DNA of 64,000 nt from Maniola hyperantus (Eukaryota > Arthropoda > Insecta > Lepidoptera > Nymphalidae), in NCBI RefSeq assembly GCF_902806685.2, contig NC_048546.1:4030001-4094000 (forward strand), written 5' to 3'. Of this stretch, positions 1-11,881 are shown piece by piece. The notes below the pieces were generated by a model. It did not search any database. It was not told the origin of the DNA and saw only the letters and a program-made list of their open reading frames with translations. Made by a program: the position numbers and the translations under genes. Position 1 is the first letter of the stretch. Each line of letters starts with the position of its first letter.

Positions 1-647
1 AACAAGAAAAGATAAAAGTGTAAGAAAACATAAATTCAACCATAAAATTTAATGTTTGACATCTCTCATTTAACATGTTAACCATGGGAATTAATTTGCT
101 AATCTATTTGAGCAGCCTCGAGCCTAGCAGGTGCTCTATGAGGTAAAATGAGGCTTCTGGGATGAATCTGCATCATTAAACACTTTATTCGGACTGATCA
201 CAAGCTTGTTCTTACTTCATCGTTCTAACAAACATTCGTAGGTTTAGTTACAACTGAGTCTAGGCACTATATAATATTGTACTTGTAGGTAGGAACATAC
301 TTTAGATGCGGTAGAGAAACCGCGATAAGGAAGGGCTGGGACCGCACGACCGTCCTATCAAGGGGAGGTTTCGACATCAATGGTCATATCTATAAATTAC
401 TTCCTTTCTATAGCAACTGTATAACCGCAACATACAAATATTATAGAAAGGAATCATTCATATTATGTTACCCGTACCTTTTCTGGCTTCAGTCCATTAA
501 TTTGAAGCAATTCCTTAGAGTAGTTACTGTCAATTTTGCCAAGTTAAAAAAATAATGACTTTTTTATTTATAAAAATGAAATGGAACCCAAGGCCTCATC
601 ATCGCAGTCGTACGATATGCTAAGCTAGATCTTTTGACGAGTTTTTT
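1..647. other. No recognisable gene or repeat
   Basis: AT-rich sequence with no long open frame and no repeat family I recognise. It ends where a Fam-T repeat starts with AGGGTTCCGT. Confidence 0.5.
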
Positions 648-723
648 AGGGTTCCGTTCCTCAAAAGGAAAAACGGAACCCTTATAGGATCATCACTTTG
701 TTGTCTGTCTGTCTGTCTGTCTA

Positions 724-818
<95 letters not shown>

Positions 819-1185
819 GGTTGTCGGTCTGTCAAGAAACCTACAGGGTATATCCCGTTGACCTAGAATCATGAAATTTGGTAGGTAGGTAGGTCTTATA
901 GCAGAAATTCGGGGAAAAACTGAAAACCGTGAATTTAGAGTTAGATCACACAAAAAAATTAAAGTGTGGTCATGAACTAATAATTAGTATTTTCAATTTT
1001 CTAAGTAAGATAACTATTCAAATGGGGCATCATATGAAAGGTCTTCATCTGTGCATTCTAAAACAGATTTTTATTTGTTTTATGTATCATAGTTTTTGAA
1101 TTATCCTGCAAAATCTCGAAAAAATACGACTGTAGTACGGAACCCTCATTGTGCGAGCCTGACTCGCACTTGGCCAATTTTTTTT
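648..1185 (+). repeat. Fam-T dispersed repeat with (CTGT)n core, copy 1
   Basis: The copy opens with AGGGTTCCGTTCC, which pairs with AACGGAACCCT about 20 bases later. It then runs into a CTGT microsatellite (about 704-822), a conserved body containing CCGTTGACCTAGAATCATGA, and an end with TACGGAACCCTC followed by the short palindrome GCGAGCCTGACTCGC and CTTGGCC plus a T-run. The same architecture recurs at 9089, 30332, 47314 and 52532, which defines the family. AGGGTTCCGT at the start and ACGGAACCCT near the end are inverted copies, so a non-autonomous DNA element is possible. The class is not established. Confidence 0.85.
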
Positions 1186-1500
1186 TTGAGAAAACATTTT
1201 GTAACGGTAAAAAGTTAACAGAATACTCGTAGAGGTATGACGTAGTAGGCTGGGCGCTCCCTAATCATGGTTGACCGATTTTTTAAGGCACAAAAATAGC
1301 GTTGTTTAGTTGTACAGAGGTAATGTAGGTCGCCGGCGAGGACGCCGCTTGATTGATGAAACGTGTCTCCAAAATAACACGAACCTACCTTTACAGTATG
1401 TGTGAACAGCGCTAACACACTGGGAAGCCATGGTGACGTCACCGGCTACGGATCCAAACAATTTGTATTGAAATGTATGAGTCAACTCACTGACTGAGGT
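1186..1500. other. No recognisable feature
   Basis: Mixed-composition sequence including a GC-richer patch around 1330-1460. Short frames of 67 and 75 codons overlap here on the minus strand, but neither has recognisable domains. Confidence 0.4.
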
Positions 1501-1645
1501 GGGGATCACCTGATGTTACAGTACCCGGTCTTTTTCTTTTCTTGCCGGCTACTCTAAGTGAGTATCGCCGTTTATGAACATTTGCAGCAGTGGAGGAACC
1601 GCCAATGCGTTGCCGGCCTTTCAGAAATTTTTTGGTCCTCCCCTT
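1501..1645 (+). repeat. Degenerate LINE-type dispersed repeat fragment
   Basis: The words CACCTGATGTTA and GCCAATGCGTTGCCGGCCTTT, followed by a TTTTGGTCC-like stretch, match a common lepidopteran repeat. A second, internally deleted copy with CAGGCGGGTCACCTGATG lies at 48218-48292. Only the 3' portion is readable. Confidence 0.55.
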
Positions 1646-1660
1646 AAATAACCTTAACTA

Positions 1661-3388
1661 TCAGTCAGAGCTGAGAGTTTTTATTCACTCAAATATACTT
1701 ACTAGAACTACAAGACTAGAACTAAATATAAGAAAGCTTCACAGTGCAAAGTAGTTGCTTCAAAGTTCAAGGTTTCTGTTCACACATTCAATCTTTTAAA
1801 GTTCCCGTCAAATAAAGTCGAACATGCACGTGGTAAATTTGTGCCTATGATGATTCTTATTTATGCAGTCGTACATTTTTGTGGTTATAAAAATGAATAA
1901 AGCTAAAAGATCATTATATATTTTAACGAATGGACTTGGTATTTTTTTGTTATACGGAGCTTGTTTATTAATAAAAACGGAAAACCATTTTTGTGTATAA
2001 AAATAAATTGCACTTCATTTAGAAGGCCTTATTTAAGAGCATGAAAATGTTTTAAATAAATAAGTTCCAAGTTACTTGTACTAACTACTATAAGTACGTG
2101 AAGATATTAAAGGAGAAATGAGACCTATTTAAAACTCATAATCATAACTGACTCATATACGAGTATAGGTAACTCATTGCGTACGGAATAGCACTGTGTT
2201 ACAGAAAATGCGGAAGTTTACTTTATATAAGTACTTACTTAAATAAGAAGAGAAAGAATATTTTGGGCACGTGACGCATAACACAAAGAAATATGTAGGT
2301 GTGTTCTCCTTCAACTTGTCAAGCATGGAAAAATGACGGGCAAGAGAAGGTCAGATGGATATTATTGTGGCTTAAAAACATCCGTCAGTTTTGGAAAAAG
2401 CACTAAATCCCTATTTCAAGTAACGATTTACCATTGATGTTGGAATCCCCCTGTACGATTTACTATATTATAGGCACACGACAAAAATACATGACGGCTA
2501 ATGGATAGTGATGATGTGGTCTAAGATAAGATAAGAAGGCATTTTCATAGAAATGCCTATTACATCTTGTTTTAAAGATACTCGGATTGCCATCTCTCAG
2601 AAGCTCGGCACGTTAAGAGGAAAACTCATCATCACTGTCCCTACCTATTCGTATTTTTGCAAAATTCTAGCAGCAAATTGATCAAGGAAACTTTAATAAC
2701 GAAACATGATACATACCACTGTCTTAAAATATTCCAAATGAAGAATGAGTACAAGTCGTTGAACCAACAGATTAATATAACGAAGCAAAATAAATGTTGA
2801 CCCGAATTCAATTCAATCCTCGGATCGATACCGACCGAACTGATGAATGCCCAACTTACTGGACGAATCGGAATAAAAATCGAGATGTATCGTTTCGTAC
2901 TCGATGTTTATTGTGATTGGCAGAACTTGTGCCATAAATCTAGTCGCGAGATGCAGTAATCAAACATTTGGTGAACAAAGGAATAATTTGTTTTACTTAT
3001 TTAGGCACTAACCTCTCCTAATACAAGTAGGTACGCTGGAATTGCTACTGCCGACCTGTTTTTGAAGAAACTTGATTATTATTGCCATTTTGGCGCAGTG
3101 AGTGTCTTTTAAGTGTATTTTCAACTAAATGCTGGTGATGAGATATCAGCTCAACATTGTTGTCAACATAGAGTTAAGACCGTTTGACACAAAGCGTCAA
3201 TTTGAATTCCCGGTTCCAAATGCACCCTGGTATGAGAAGAAGCTCTGAATTATTTCTATTGACTATCACTAATTCACAATATAAAATATGAATCTGAAAA
3301 GTAAACATCAGTCTCATCAACTCGATGGTTGGGCTGACTAAAATCCGAAGGAAATCTGTTAAGGAAAAGAAAATGTTAATCTTAAATA
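1661..3388. other. No recognisable feature (1.7 kb)
   Basis: AT-rich, with stop codons in all frames at short spacing. I see no tRNA, no repeat family and no splice-bounded open frame here. Confidence 0.4.
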
Positions 3389-3515
3389 TATAAAAGGAAA
3401 GGTTAAAAGGCGACTGACTGACTGGCTGACTGACCTATCAACGCACAGCTCAAACTACTAAACGGATCGGACTTAAATTTGGCACGTAGAATTATGACGT
3501 AGACACGAATACTAT
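3389..3515 (-). repeat. Fam-B fragment
   Basis: Reads TATATAAAAGGAAAGG, then GACTGACTGACTGG, then CTATCAACGCACAGCTCAAACTAC. This is the reverse complement of the distal half of Fam-B. The proximal half, with the ACTTCGTCCGCGTGG motif, is missing. Confidence 0.75.
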
Positions 3516-3991
3516 AACAAAACAAAATACACCATCTTCGATATAATAAAGACCAAGGTAATTCTGTACCTGTTCCAAAACTCAATAAATCGCAAACTTT
3601 GAAGTATGCCAGTGATGGCTATAAATTAAATACCTACAGTTAGGGAAGTTATCTAGTAGAACGGAAAGGAATCTAATCCGGATTTATTGGACTCAAACGT
3701 CCGACCAGAAGCAATCGGCTGAATTAAAGGATTTCACCAACTTCTACGATCGATGCTCGAGTATCGCCCGTACAGAACAAGAGGCCGCCAGACCTTACAT
3801 ATTTTCTGCGAAACAAAATGTTTGGGATAGAGTATTAGTGAGTACTATTAACGAACGCATAATATCTGCTGGATTGTGCTGATGGCCAATTTATAGGTTG
3901 CTAAAGATACCTACGTAAAAACATTAACGAGCTTTAAAGCGTCTAGCGGAAATTACCGGGAAGTGCCTGGCAGTATATTAATTATTAACAA

Positions 3992-4190
3992 CTAGCTTAG
4001 TCCTGCGACTTCGTCCACGTGGACTACACAAATTTCGAACCCCTATTTAACCCCCTTAGGGTTTAATTTTTTTAAATTCTTTCTTAGCGGATGCTTATGC
4101 CATAATAGCTATCTGCATGCAAAATTTCAGCTCAATCGGTCCAGTGGTTTGAGCTGTGCGTTGATAGATCAGTCAGCTTTTTCTTTCATC
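3992..4190 (+). repeat. Fam-B copy
   Basis: Starts CTAGCTTAGTCCTGCGACTTCG and runs through CCCCCTTAGGGTTT, TTCTTAGCGGATGC, TCATAATAGCTATCTGCATGC and GAGCTGTGCGTTGATAGATC. This word order defines Fam-B in the entries below. A minus-strand Fam-A copy follows at once. Confidence 0.85.
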
Positions 4191-4196
4191 CGTATA

Positions 4197-4403
4197 CCCT
4201 TATATAAATGCGAAAGTGTGTTTGTTTGTTGGTTTGTCAATCACGTCGCAACGGTGCAACGGATTGACGTAATTTTATGCATGGGTATAGATAAAGACCT
4301 GGAGAGTGACATAGGCTACTTTTTATCCCAGAAAATCAAAGAGTTCCCACGGGATTTTTAAAAAAACGAATTCCACGCGTTCGAAGTTGCGGGCATCAGC
4401 TAG
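4197..4403 (-). repeat. Fam-A copy
   Basis: Reverse-oriented Fam-A. In plus-strand order it reads GCGAAAGTGTGTTTGTTTG, CACGTCGCAACGGTGCAACGG, GGCTACTTTTTATCCC, TCCCACGGGATTTT and GCGGGCATCAGCTAG. Read on its own strand, Fam-A begins CTAGCTGATGCCCGC and ends near CGCATTTATAAT. Confidence 0.85.
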
Positions 4404-5195
4404 ATCAGTCAGCTTTTTCTTTCATATAATATATAGATAATCTGTTAATCATATTAATATATAATTAAATTTATAAAACCATATAATTAAAATCACCCAT
4501 AAAAATCAGCACTAAGACTTTAAGAAAAGTGACTTTTTTACGTCGTCGGCACAAGCTATCAATAATATGCCTATGTTATACACACTAATGTGCTAATACT
4601 ACTCTATCCCACAGAATTTGTTTCTCAGAAAACAAGTAACGTCTGGCGGCACTGGGATCTTGGGCCAGCAATGACAACTCAAGGGACCATTTTCTTTGGA
4701 AATATAAAATTTACCTTTTATAGCGAATGATTTATTGAAGAACGTGATCTTGAGTTTACTATTTAGGCGTTGTCTAGAATCTAGATGAAAATATTTATTT
4801 TTTACCTGAATACCTACGTATTACTTATAGTTTCTATGTTTTAAATTTCGGATAGCTATGACTGGAAACTTTTCGAAAAATCTGTTGCAGGAAAACAGCA
4901 GTGAAGGAAGTGGGCCAGCGATAAGTTGAGATGGTGATTGATAGTGATGATAATCAAAAACATGAACTACTTATTAGAATTTTGGGGAACTGGCGAAAAA
5001 AGCAGAATTTTCCATACTAACAAAATTTTATCTAAAGAAAAAATCAAAAAGTGTTTAACGTTGCTCTTTATTAACGTTCGTGGAATATGACTTAGTTCCA
5101 TATAAACTGATGCTGCTTCGTTAATTTTTTTGCCTCCCTTGTAATTTGTTACTGAGAAAAGTCTCCTTCGTTCGCCAGTTCCTTATTTATTTTTA
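4404..5195. other. No recognisable feature
   Basis: AT-rich sequence between two Fam-A copies. No frame or structured RNA is evident. Confidence 0.4.
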
Positions 5196-5196
5196 A

Positions 5197-5417
5197 CTAG
5201 CTGATGCCCGCGTCCGTTCGTCCGCGTGGATTTACGTTTTTCAAAATCCCGCGGGAACTCCGTTATTTTCCGGGATAAAAAGTAGCCTATGTGTTAATCC
5301 AGGTTATAATCTATCTCCATTCCAAATTTTAGCCAAATCTGTCCAGTAGTTTTTGCGTGAAGAAGTAACAAACATACACACACACATATACAAACTTACG
5401 CCTTTATAATATTAGTC
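5197..5417 (+). repeat. Fam-A copy, near full length
   Basis: Starts CTAGCTGATGCCCGCGTCCG and runs through CCCGCGGGAACTC, CCGGGATAAAAAGTAGCC and GTAACAAACATACACACAC to CTTTATAATATTAGTC. It represents the Fam-A subfamily whose 3' half carries GTCCAGTAGTTTTTGCGTGA. Confidence 0.85.
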
Positions 5418-5932
5418 GGGATTTAATTTAATTTAATTTATTTTGTAGAGACAAACAGTTACAATGAGAAATATAGATAGTGTATATATAAAAACACTTA
5501 AACCAAAGCAGTCTCCAATGAGAAATTTATATTTTGTATAAGTATTATCTTCATCAATTAAAGTGTTTAACAATTACTAAACTGCTAACTTCGGAAAAAA
5601 TATTTTAGGAACGTATTCCGCACATAAAATTCTGATCTACAAACAAAGTAGGTAATGTGCTATGAAGCCCTGCCCTTCATTATCTTCGTATTATAGTATG
5701 GGCTGAAACCACCAGTATGACTTCCATATAATTTACTAAAAGTTTTCCTATTACCCTTTCAAGGTGATTGAACAAAGTTTTTCTATTATACGTTTCGCTA
5801 AATCAACGCTTAGCAGAAATATCATTCCCAAATTGCTTTGAAGGAAGTATATCGAATAATTTTAATTGAATTTCACTTACAGGTAAATTCAAATCATCAT
5901 TTTGTTATTATTATCACTCTATATTATTATAC
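5418..5932. other. No recognisable feature
   Basis: AT-rich spacer between Fam-A copies, opening with a short ATTTAATTTAATTTAATT simple repeat. Confidence 0.4.
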
Positions 5933-6142
5933 AACTAGTTGACACCCACTTCGTCTGCGTGGATTTGGGCTTTTTTAAATGCCTTTTTTTAAATGATTTT
6001 CCGAGATAAAATGTCACTCTCCAATTCTTTAACTACACCTATATCCATGCCTACCTATAATCACGTTGCTCCGATGCTCTGTTGTGGCGTGGTTGAAGGA
6101 CAAACTAATAAAAAACTTTCGCATTTATAATAATAATTATGG
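5933..6142 (+). repeat. Fam-A copy, degenerate
   Basis: Recognised from ACTAGTTGACACCCACTTCG, TCGTCTGCGTGGATTT and the closing ACTTTCGCATTTATAATAATA. Several indels occur in the middle. Confidence 0.7.
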
Positions 6143-6610
6143 GTAGTGATATCAAACATTACTAATTGCCCTTTTCCTTGGAAGGTATACACTAAGGTTT
6201 TTGGTCTTCTTGTATTAGTAACAAACAAACAAATAGGTACTCCTCCAGATTTATAACATTAAGTATTGTTTCAATGTAATACTGTATTATACTTTATTGT
6301 GATGCAAAGAAAATAGATTTGCGAGAGATTTTATCATTTTAAACACAACAAATCAACACAGGTGCAGTTAAATGCAGTCGTAAGTAATTGAGTTGCGTTA
6401 AAATTCCCAGTTGTCGACACTGTACTTCGTTAACTTTTGTCATCCGGTTATTTTTGAGTAGGTATCCGTACGATATTACTTAAAACAAGTTAAAAGCGGT
6501 GGTTTTATACATGGATATACGAAGATGCCAATCCTTTATCCTAGTTGCTAACTTATCTCTTATTCTATTTCAAACGGTTATCAACACTACAATATAAAAC
6601 TCCAAATACA
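6143..6610. other. No recognisable feature
   Basis: AT-rich sequence with no supported gene or repeat. Confidence 0.4.
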
Positions 6611-6784
6611 GTAACCGGCAGGAAATATTGCACATCGAACTTTAGAAAGAGAAAAAGGTTTCATAGAGCGTTGTCTCTGTCGGTGAGACCAACGAAACGT
6701 CACATAGGTATGAGTGACAGACGACGCTCTACGAAACCGAAATCTCTTTCTAAAGTTAAATGTGCAATATTTCCTGTCGGGTAC
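6611..6784. mobile_element. Fold-back MITE M1, copy 1
   Basis: Two inverted arms of about 70 bp (6611-6680 and 6716-6784) share GGAAATATTGCACAT, ACTTTAGAAAGAGA and TAGAGCGT on opposite strands and flank a loop of about 35 bp. A second copy with the same arms is at 10085-10507. No transposase is encoded. The target duplication is not clear and the superfamily is unassigned. Confidence 0.8.
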
Positions 6785-6796
6785 CTAATGTATAGT

Positions 6797-6832
6797 ATAG
6801 TCCGCGACGGGTTGAGATGGCAATCGGGGTAT
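6797..6832 (+). repeat. Terminal fragment of GC-rich fold-back M2
   Basis: Reads ATAGTCCGCGACGGGTTGAG and then ATGGCAATCGGGG, the same end sequence as the element at 32994. Only one terminus is present. Confidence 0.6.
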
Positions 6833-6840
6833 CCTTTTTT

Positions 6841-7060
6841 TCGCGGGTAAATCCTCATGGATACCACCGCGCCCGGGGTGGCACGGAGGTTATGTCAGAC
6901 TCTTACCGACTAAAACCTCACGGACCACGGTGTTCCACGCATCGCCTGGTGGCTGGGCTACTGGGCCAACACATTCGCGTACCCCAGCCAGCGGAGCCTG
7001 CTGAGGACCCTCCTCCGGGGACCAATGTAATCCCTACACACATTGTTGTACCTAGCGTAT
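6841..7060 (+). repeat. GC-rich fragment, probably a repeat
   Basis: A GC-rich island (GCGCCCGGGGTGGCACGG through CCTCCTCCGGGGACC) stands out from its AT-rich flanks. A 96-codon frame (6817-7107) crosses it but shows no domain. Decayed LINE sequence is most likely, but I cannot name the family. Confidence 0.35.
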
Positions 7061-7253
7061 GTAAGAGTTGCAATTTCAGAGGTATCCTTCAGATTAGAAG
7101 GACATAAACATAGAGCTTAACCCTCATCTATTTGAGATAAACACCCTACACGCTTCCTAAAGCTTATGTTACATGTCATGTTGGTACCATACATTTACAT
7201 ACTTACATTTAAAAATAGGCTTTTATTTTATCTTCAAAAATGTTATACTTAAA

Positions 7254-7449
7254 CTAGCTTATGCTCGCGACTTCGTCCGCGTGGACAACACAAATTTCAA
7301 ACCCTATTTCACCCCCTTAGGGGTTGAGTTTTCAAAAATCCTTTCTTAGCGGATGCCTACGTCATAATAGCTATCTGAATGCCAAATTTCAGCCCAATCC
7401 GTCCAGTAGTTTGAGCTGTGCGTTGATAGATCAGTCAGTCAGTCAGTCA
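7254..7449 (+). repeat. Fam-B copy, near full length
   Basis: Starts CTAGCTTATGCTCGCGACTT and ends in tandem TCAG units (GATCAGTCAGTCAGTCAGTC). It is a good reference copy for the family. Confidence 0.9.
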
Positions 7450-7565
7450 CCACCAAAACTGAATGGGTCACTCTGAACTGAAATTGAGCTGATATCTTAG
7501 TCAATAGTTTACTAATTTTCTAATTGTAGTTATAATGAAGTCTCACTCAAATCTACCTATATCAC

Positions 7566-7774
7566 TACGAATATTATAAATGTGAAAGTGTGTATATTTG
7601 TTGTCTCTTAGTTTTTTCGTTTGTCTTTCAATCACGAATGACGTGATTTTTTTGCATGGGTATAGTTAAAGACCTGGAGCACTCAAGCTACTTTTTACGC
7701 CGGAAAATCAAAGAGTTTCCACGGGATTTTCATAAACCTAAATCCACGCGGACGAAGTCGCCATTAGCTAGTAG
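7566..7774 (-). repeat. Fam-A copy
   Basis: Begins ACGAATATTATAAATGTGAA and ends CACGCGGACGAAGTCGCC then ATTAGCTAG. It lies about 120 bp from the Fam-B copy at 7254, in opposite orientation. Confidence 0.85.
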
Positions 7775-8050
7775 AATATAAACATCTCATACAATAAAAC
7801 GAAACGGAAAAGATAAGAATTAAAAAATTGTTGAACTTATCTACGTTTATATGAAACAAAATGTTCATCTATTTTCTGTTATCAGTGAATGGAGTAATTG
7901 CTCTCTTGGCCTTCATTTTCTTTTAAATCGGCGCAATAAATTGTAGAGATTAATTAAATCTTATCACTTAAAAATCTTAAGACAAGGATTAAGAAAGGGC
8001 ATTAAAATGAAGCATCATAAATAACCATAATAATTATTAAAAAATAATAG

Positions 8051-8078
8051 GTGATAATAATCATAATCATCATCATAA
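8051..8078. repeat. Short ATA/ATC-rich simple repeat
   Basis: A TAATCATAATCATCATCATA stretch adjoins the 3' end of the minus-strand SINE-1 copy. It is probably the SINE tail microsatellite. Confidence 0.5.
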
Positions 8079-8366
8079 GCAACCCATCGCCAGTTCAATA
8101 CAGAACACGGGTATTCTCTCAGAGTGAGAAGGGTTTTAGCTATAGTCTACCACGCTGGCCGAGTTCGGATTGGCACACACACACCTTTGAGAACTCTCAG
8201 GCATGCATTCCTCACGATGTTTTCCTTCACCGTTAAAGAAAGTGATATTTAATTACTTAAAACGCACATACCTAACTCCGAAAAGTTAGAGGATCTCCGC
8301 CCGTGTTTGAACTCCCGACCTCTGATTAGGAGACGGACGTCCTAACCACTAGGTATCTCAGCTTTT
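8079..8366 (-). mobile_element. tRNA-derived SINE (SINE-1), near full length
   Basis: Read on the minus strand, the element has a tRNA-like head with an A-box-like segment and a degenerate B box. A conserved body follows with ACTTTTCGGAGTT, TAACGGTGAAGGAAAACATC and CATGCCTGAGAGTTCTC, ending near GCGATGGGTTG. Related copies lie at 12585, 42240, 44985, 58139 and 61381, and the last has the best-preserved promoter boxes. Confidence 0.85.
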
Positions 8367-8375
8367 ATATTTTAA

Positions 8376-8600
8376 CTAGCTTATTCCCGCAACTTCGTCT
8401 GCATGGACTACACAAGTTTAAAACCCCTATTTTAACCTTTTAGGGGTTGAATTTCAAAAATCATTTCTTAGCGGATGTCTACATCATAATAGCTATCTGC
8501 ATCCTCAGTCCAATTTGTTCAGTAGTTTAAGCTGTGCGTTGATAGATCAGACCGTCAGTCAGTCAGTCAGTTTTTCCTTTTATACATATAGATATAGATA
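8376..8600 (+). repeat. Fam-B copy
   Basis: Starts CTAGCTTATTCCCGCAACTT and ends CAGTCAGTCAGTCAG then TTTTTCCTTTTATACATATA. It follows the SINE-1 copy directly. Confidence 0.85.
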
Positions 8601-9080
8601 GATATAGATGCATTAAAAGAAAATATTAAAATTATCTAAATTACCTATTAAAATGTCAAAATTATTTTTTTGAACTTTGAATGTGATAATAAGTCACTAT
8701 TTTAAAAAATATCAAAAATTTAACAGATTATCACAAATCTATTTAAACGCCTATTGCCAGTTGCCACTGGCATTCATGATAATCATAATAATATTATAAG
8801 GTCTAAAGATATAACTAAAATGAAAATAATGGAAAAAGTGTATGTAATATTAAAGAAAAAAAAAGAGCTTTTTTTTCTCAAGCATCTTTTTCTTTCAAAG
8901 CTGGTTATAGACACATATCTAAGTGTATTTTGCGAGCACGTGATGTGAATGACTGAAGACTTCCAACTCTCTCCAATAGATTCATAGCCCCTTATCCCTT
9001 TTTATTGATTTCTGGATGATGAACTTGGGGACTATGTCTATTGATTTGTTTAGTTATTTCTATTAAATAGATACTTAGTT
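8601..9080. other. No recognisable feature
   Basis: Very AT-rich sequence. A 64-codon plus-strand frame (8754-8948) is lysine-rich low-complexity translation and is not taken as a gene. Confidence 0.4.
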
Positions 9081-9088
9081 CCCCTTTT

Positions 9089-9534
9089 TTAGGATTTCGT
9101 TCCTCAAAAGGCAAAAGAACCCTTACTTATTTTGTATTATAGCATCATTTTGTTGTCTGTCTGTCTTTCCATCAGTCTATCTGTCCGTCAATCAGTCGTG
9201 TCTGTTAAGAAAACCTATAGGATACTTCCTGTTGACTTAGAATCATCAAATTTGGCAGGTAAGTAGATGGCACAAGTAAAGGAAAAATCTGAAAACCTTG
9301 AATGTATGGTTACATCACAAACAAAATTACAATGTGTTAATGAACAAATAATTAGTATTTTCAACTTTCAAAGTAAGATTACTATACCAAGTGGGGTATC
9401 ATATGAAAGTGCTTTACCTGTAGGTAGATTGTAGAACAGGTTTTTATTTATTTTAACGCATAATAGTTTTTGATTTATCGTGAAAAATGTCGAAAAGATA
9501 GGACGATAGTACGGAACGGGAGTTTGACTCGACT
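9089..9534 (+). repeat. Fam-T repeat, copy 2 (short CTGT core)
   Basis: Opens AGGATTTCGTTCCTCAAAAGG and ends TAGTACGGAACGGGAG. The CTGT core is only a few units (TTGTCTGTCTGTC), so its length differs greatly between family members. The body words ACTTAGAATCATCAAATTTGG and GTGGGGTATCATATGAAAG are diverged but in order. Confidence 0.8.
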
Positions 9535-9540
9535 TAATTT

Positions 9541-10083
9541 CTGGACGATAATGTAAATATTAAATAACTTAGATCAACTTTACTGCAATCATCCGATATT
9601 CTGCTGTAATAAATATCTAATAATAAAGTTTTTTTTTTAATTTTTTTTAATTCTTTATTATCAATAAACATTTTACAAAAAAAAAAAAAAAAATTGCCCT
9701 CGCGTCGCGTGTGATAAAAACTCGCAACACATTATAAAAGCGTGACCTAAACAAATATAAGTTCTTAACTTAGACTGCAAGGGAACTCTGAAGAATTATG
9801 ACTTAGGAGAATTTACAACTGGACACGTCATTTGTTTTAATTAAACACAGTGCCATCGCCTCGGAGATAAAGAATTCAGACGGTTATTAATGTTTGCTTT
9901 GTCTGTTTTAATAGGCTTATGGCTATATGTATATCGAGGGCTGAATTTTCTTTGGTACGGAGAAAAGGAAACGACTATTGACGGTTCAATATTATTTCTA
10001 AAGAGGGGAGAACGATGGAACGAGAAGAGGTACTCGTTTCATTCGTTTCGTCGCTAACAATGAACACCTCCACAATTTTAGTA
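9541..10083. other. AT-rich spacer with homopolymer runs
   Basis: Contains T-rich (9629-9650) and A-rich (about 9675-9693) runs. No gene is apparent. Confidence 0.4.
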
Positions 10084-10084
10084 C

Positions 10085-10507
10085 AGTAACCGGCAAGAAA
10101 TATTGTATATTGACCTTTAGAACGGGATTTTGGCTTCGTAGAGCGTTGTCTTTGTCACTCATTCCTATGTGACCACAGAGAAATCAACCTCAAGAGTACG
10201 CATATACAAGGTTTTGCTTGAAAACAAAATCCAAAAATGTTGGCGGGGGACAGGGGAGAATGCTTTGTTATGATTGGTGGACTCAAGTCACGTAATCAAG
10301 ACAATGTGCGGAATGAGGGTACCGAACGGGCGTGTGCCGACTTTTATGTTAAGCAACTGCCTAAGCTTGGCGGTCGGAGGTGTCCGGCTATTAGGCGTCT
10401 ATAGGTGGTGGTCTGGGTATGTGACGTTTCGTCGGTCTCAACGACAGAGACAACGCTCTACGAAACCGCTATCTCTTTCTAAAGGCCAATATTTCCTACG
10501 GGGTATT
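10085..10507. mobile_element. Fold-back MITE M1, copy 2, enlarged loop
   Basis: The left arm (GTAACCGGCAAGAAATATTG onward) and right arm (GCTCTACGAAACCG through CCAATATTTCCTACGG) match the copy at 6611. The loop is about 250 bp longer and holds a GC-richer stretch at 10310-10430, so it is either an insertion or a longer family member. Confidence 0.7.
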
Positions 10508-11379
10508 GTATGAGAATCTACATTGATAGACATCGAGCAAAGTTAAAGTAAAATAATTGACTTTAACAGTCTTGTTTGAAAGCTTAAGTGCATCTATAAG
10601 TCTACAGCCACCGCTGCAATCGATTGGTTAATTAAGTTAATCTATATTATAAGATAGGTACGATAGGACTGTCAATATGCGTATTGCATAAAAGCCTTTT
10701 AAAAAATTTTTTTTGGTGGGTACTGAAATCGAGAAAGGCCCCTTTTACTCAGAAATTATGCGTTTCAACGCTCGCATTCAATTAAAGTTCACGTGATGTG
10801 AAATTTCACACTGAAGGTTTTGATACATTAGATCAGTATGAATTTCACTCCATCCATTTCTTCATAGTTACATACCTCGGATATACAAAAACCACATAAA
10901 TACCTATATCCAAAATAAAAGTTCTATAATGTTATATCAATAAAATACCTACATTAAGTAATAAGTAAAAGGTACGATTCATATAAAGATAACTTTCCAA
11001 TCTATTTGAGTGCCCTTCAGACGTATGTGAAATTGTGAAACTAAATGGGGAAAAATGTGGAAAGTCCATTCACTTTATATTAATAACAACGGCACTCCCC
11101 AAGTGGCGAAAAGTGAAAGAAGAGTGTTAAAGGAGGGTGTTTTCATTTGGATATGCAGAACTTGGGCTACTTTCACACTGAGCGGATTTTTTTTTAAATT
11201 ACTGTGCCATGTCACGGTCAAACTTTTGGAATGTTACCAGCCGTAGACTGACGCGATCATTCTGTGGTAGACCAAGCCTTACCGCACCAGCCGATCCTGT
11301 TTATAGGAATATTGACCTAGAGATCAATTATATAATATTATAAATACTACCTTTTAAAATTCCGAAAGAAGATAGTTTT
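10508..11379. other. No recognisable feature
   Basis: AT-rich. A 63-codon frame (11055-11246) has no recognisable motif. Confidence 0.4.
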
Positions 11380-11545
11380 CATTCTCGTGGATTTAGGTTT
11401 ATCAAAATCCCGTGGTAGTTCTTTGATTTTCTGGGATAAAACGTACCCTATTTACTTTCTATAGATCTTAAAAGCTATACCTACCTATCTATGCCAAAAA
11501 TCACATCGATCCTCGATAAAGTTTTCAGCCATGGTTTTTATAAAT
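11380..11545 (+). repeat. Fam-A fragment, strongly diverged
   Basis: Contains CTCGTGGATTTAGG, AAAATCCCGTGG and TTTGATTTTCTGGGATAAAA in Fam-A order. The 5' end is missing. Confidence 0.55.
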
Positions 11546-11671
11546 ATTTTATGTTAGTAGTCCGTAATCTTATATTCGATTCAATTTTTATTCGCATAAA
11601 ATTGATGTGTTCCTAAATAAAAAGGGTCTACAACAATTTTTGTATGAGTAGGTACAACATTTTATTGAGCA

Positions 11672-11881
11672 CTAGCTGATGCCCGCGACTTCGTCCGCGT
11701 GGATTTACGTTTTTCAAAATCCCGCGGGAACTCTTTTATTCTCCGGGATAAAAAGTAGATTAATCCAGAGTATAATCTATCTCCATTCCAAATTTTAGCC
11801 AAATCCGTCCAGTAGCTTTTGCGTGAAGGAGTAACAAACATACACACACACACATAAAAACTTTCGCCTTTATAACATTAG
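11672..11881 (+). repeat. Fam-A copy, near full length
   Basis: Starts CTAGCTGATGCCCGCGACTT and ends GCCTTTATAACATTAGTGTG. It matches the copy at 5197 closely, including the GTCCAGTAG and TTTTGCGTGAAGGAGTAAC words, so the two belong to one subfamily. Confidence 0.9.
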
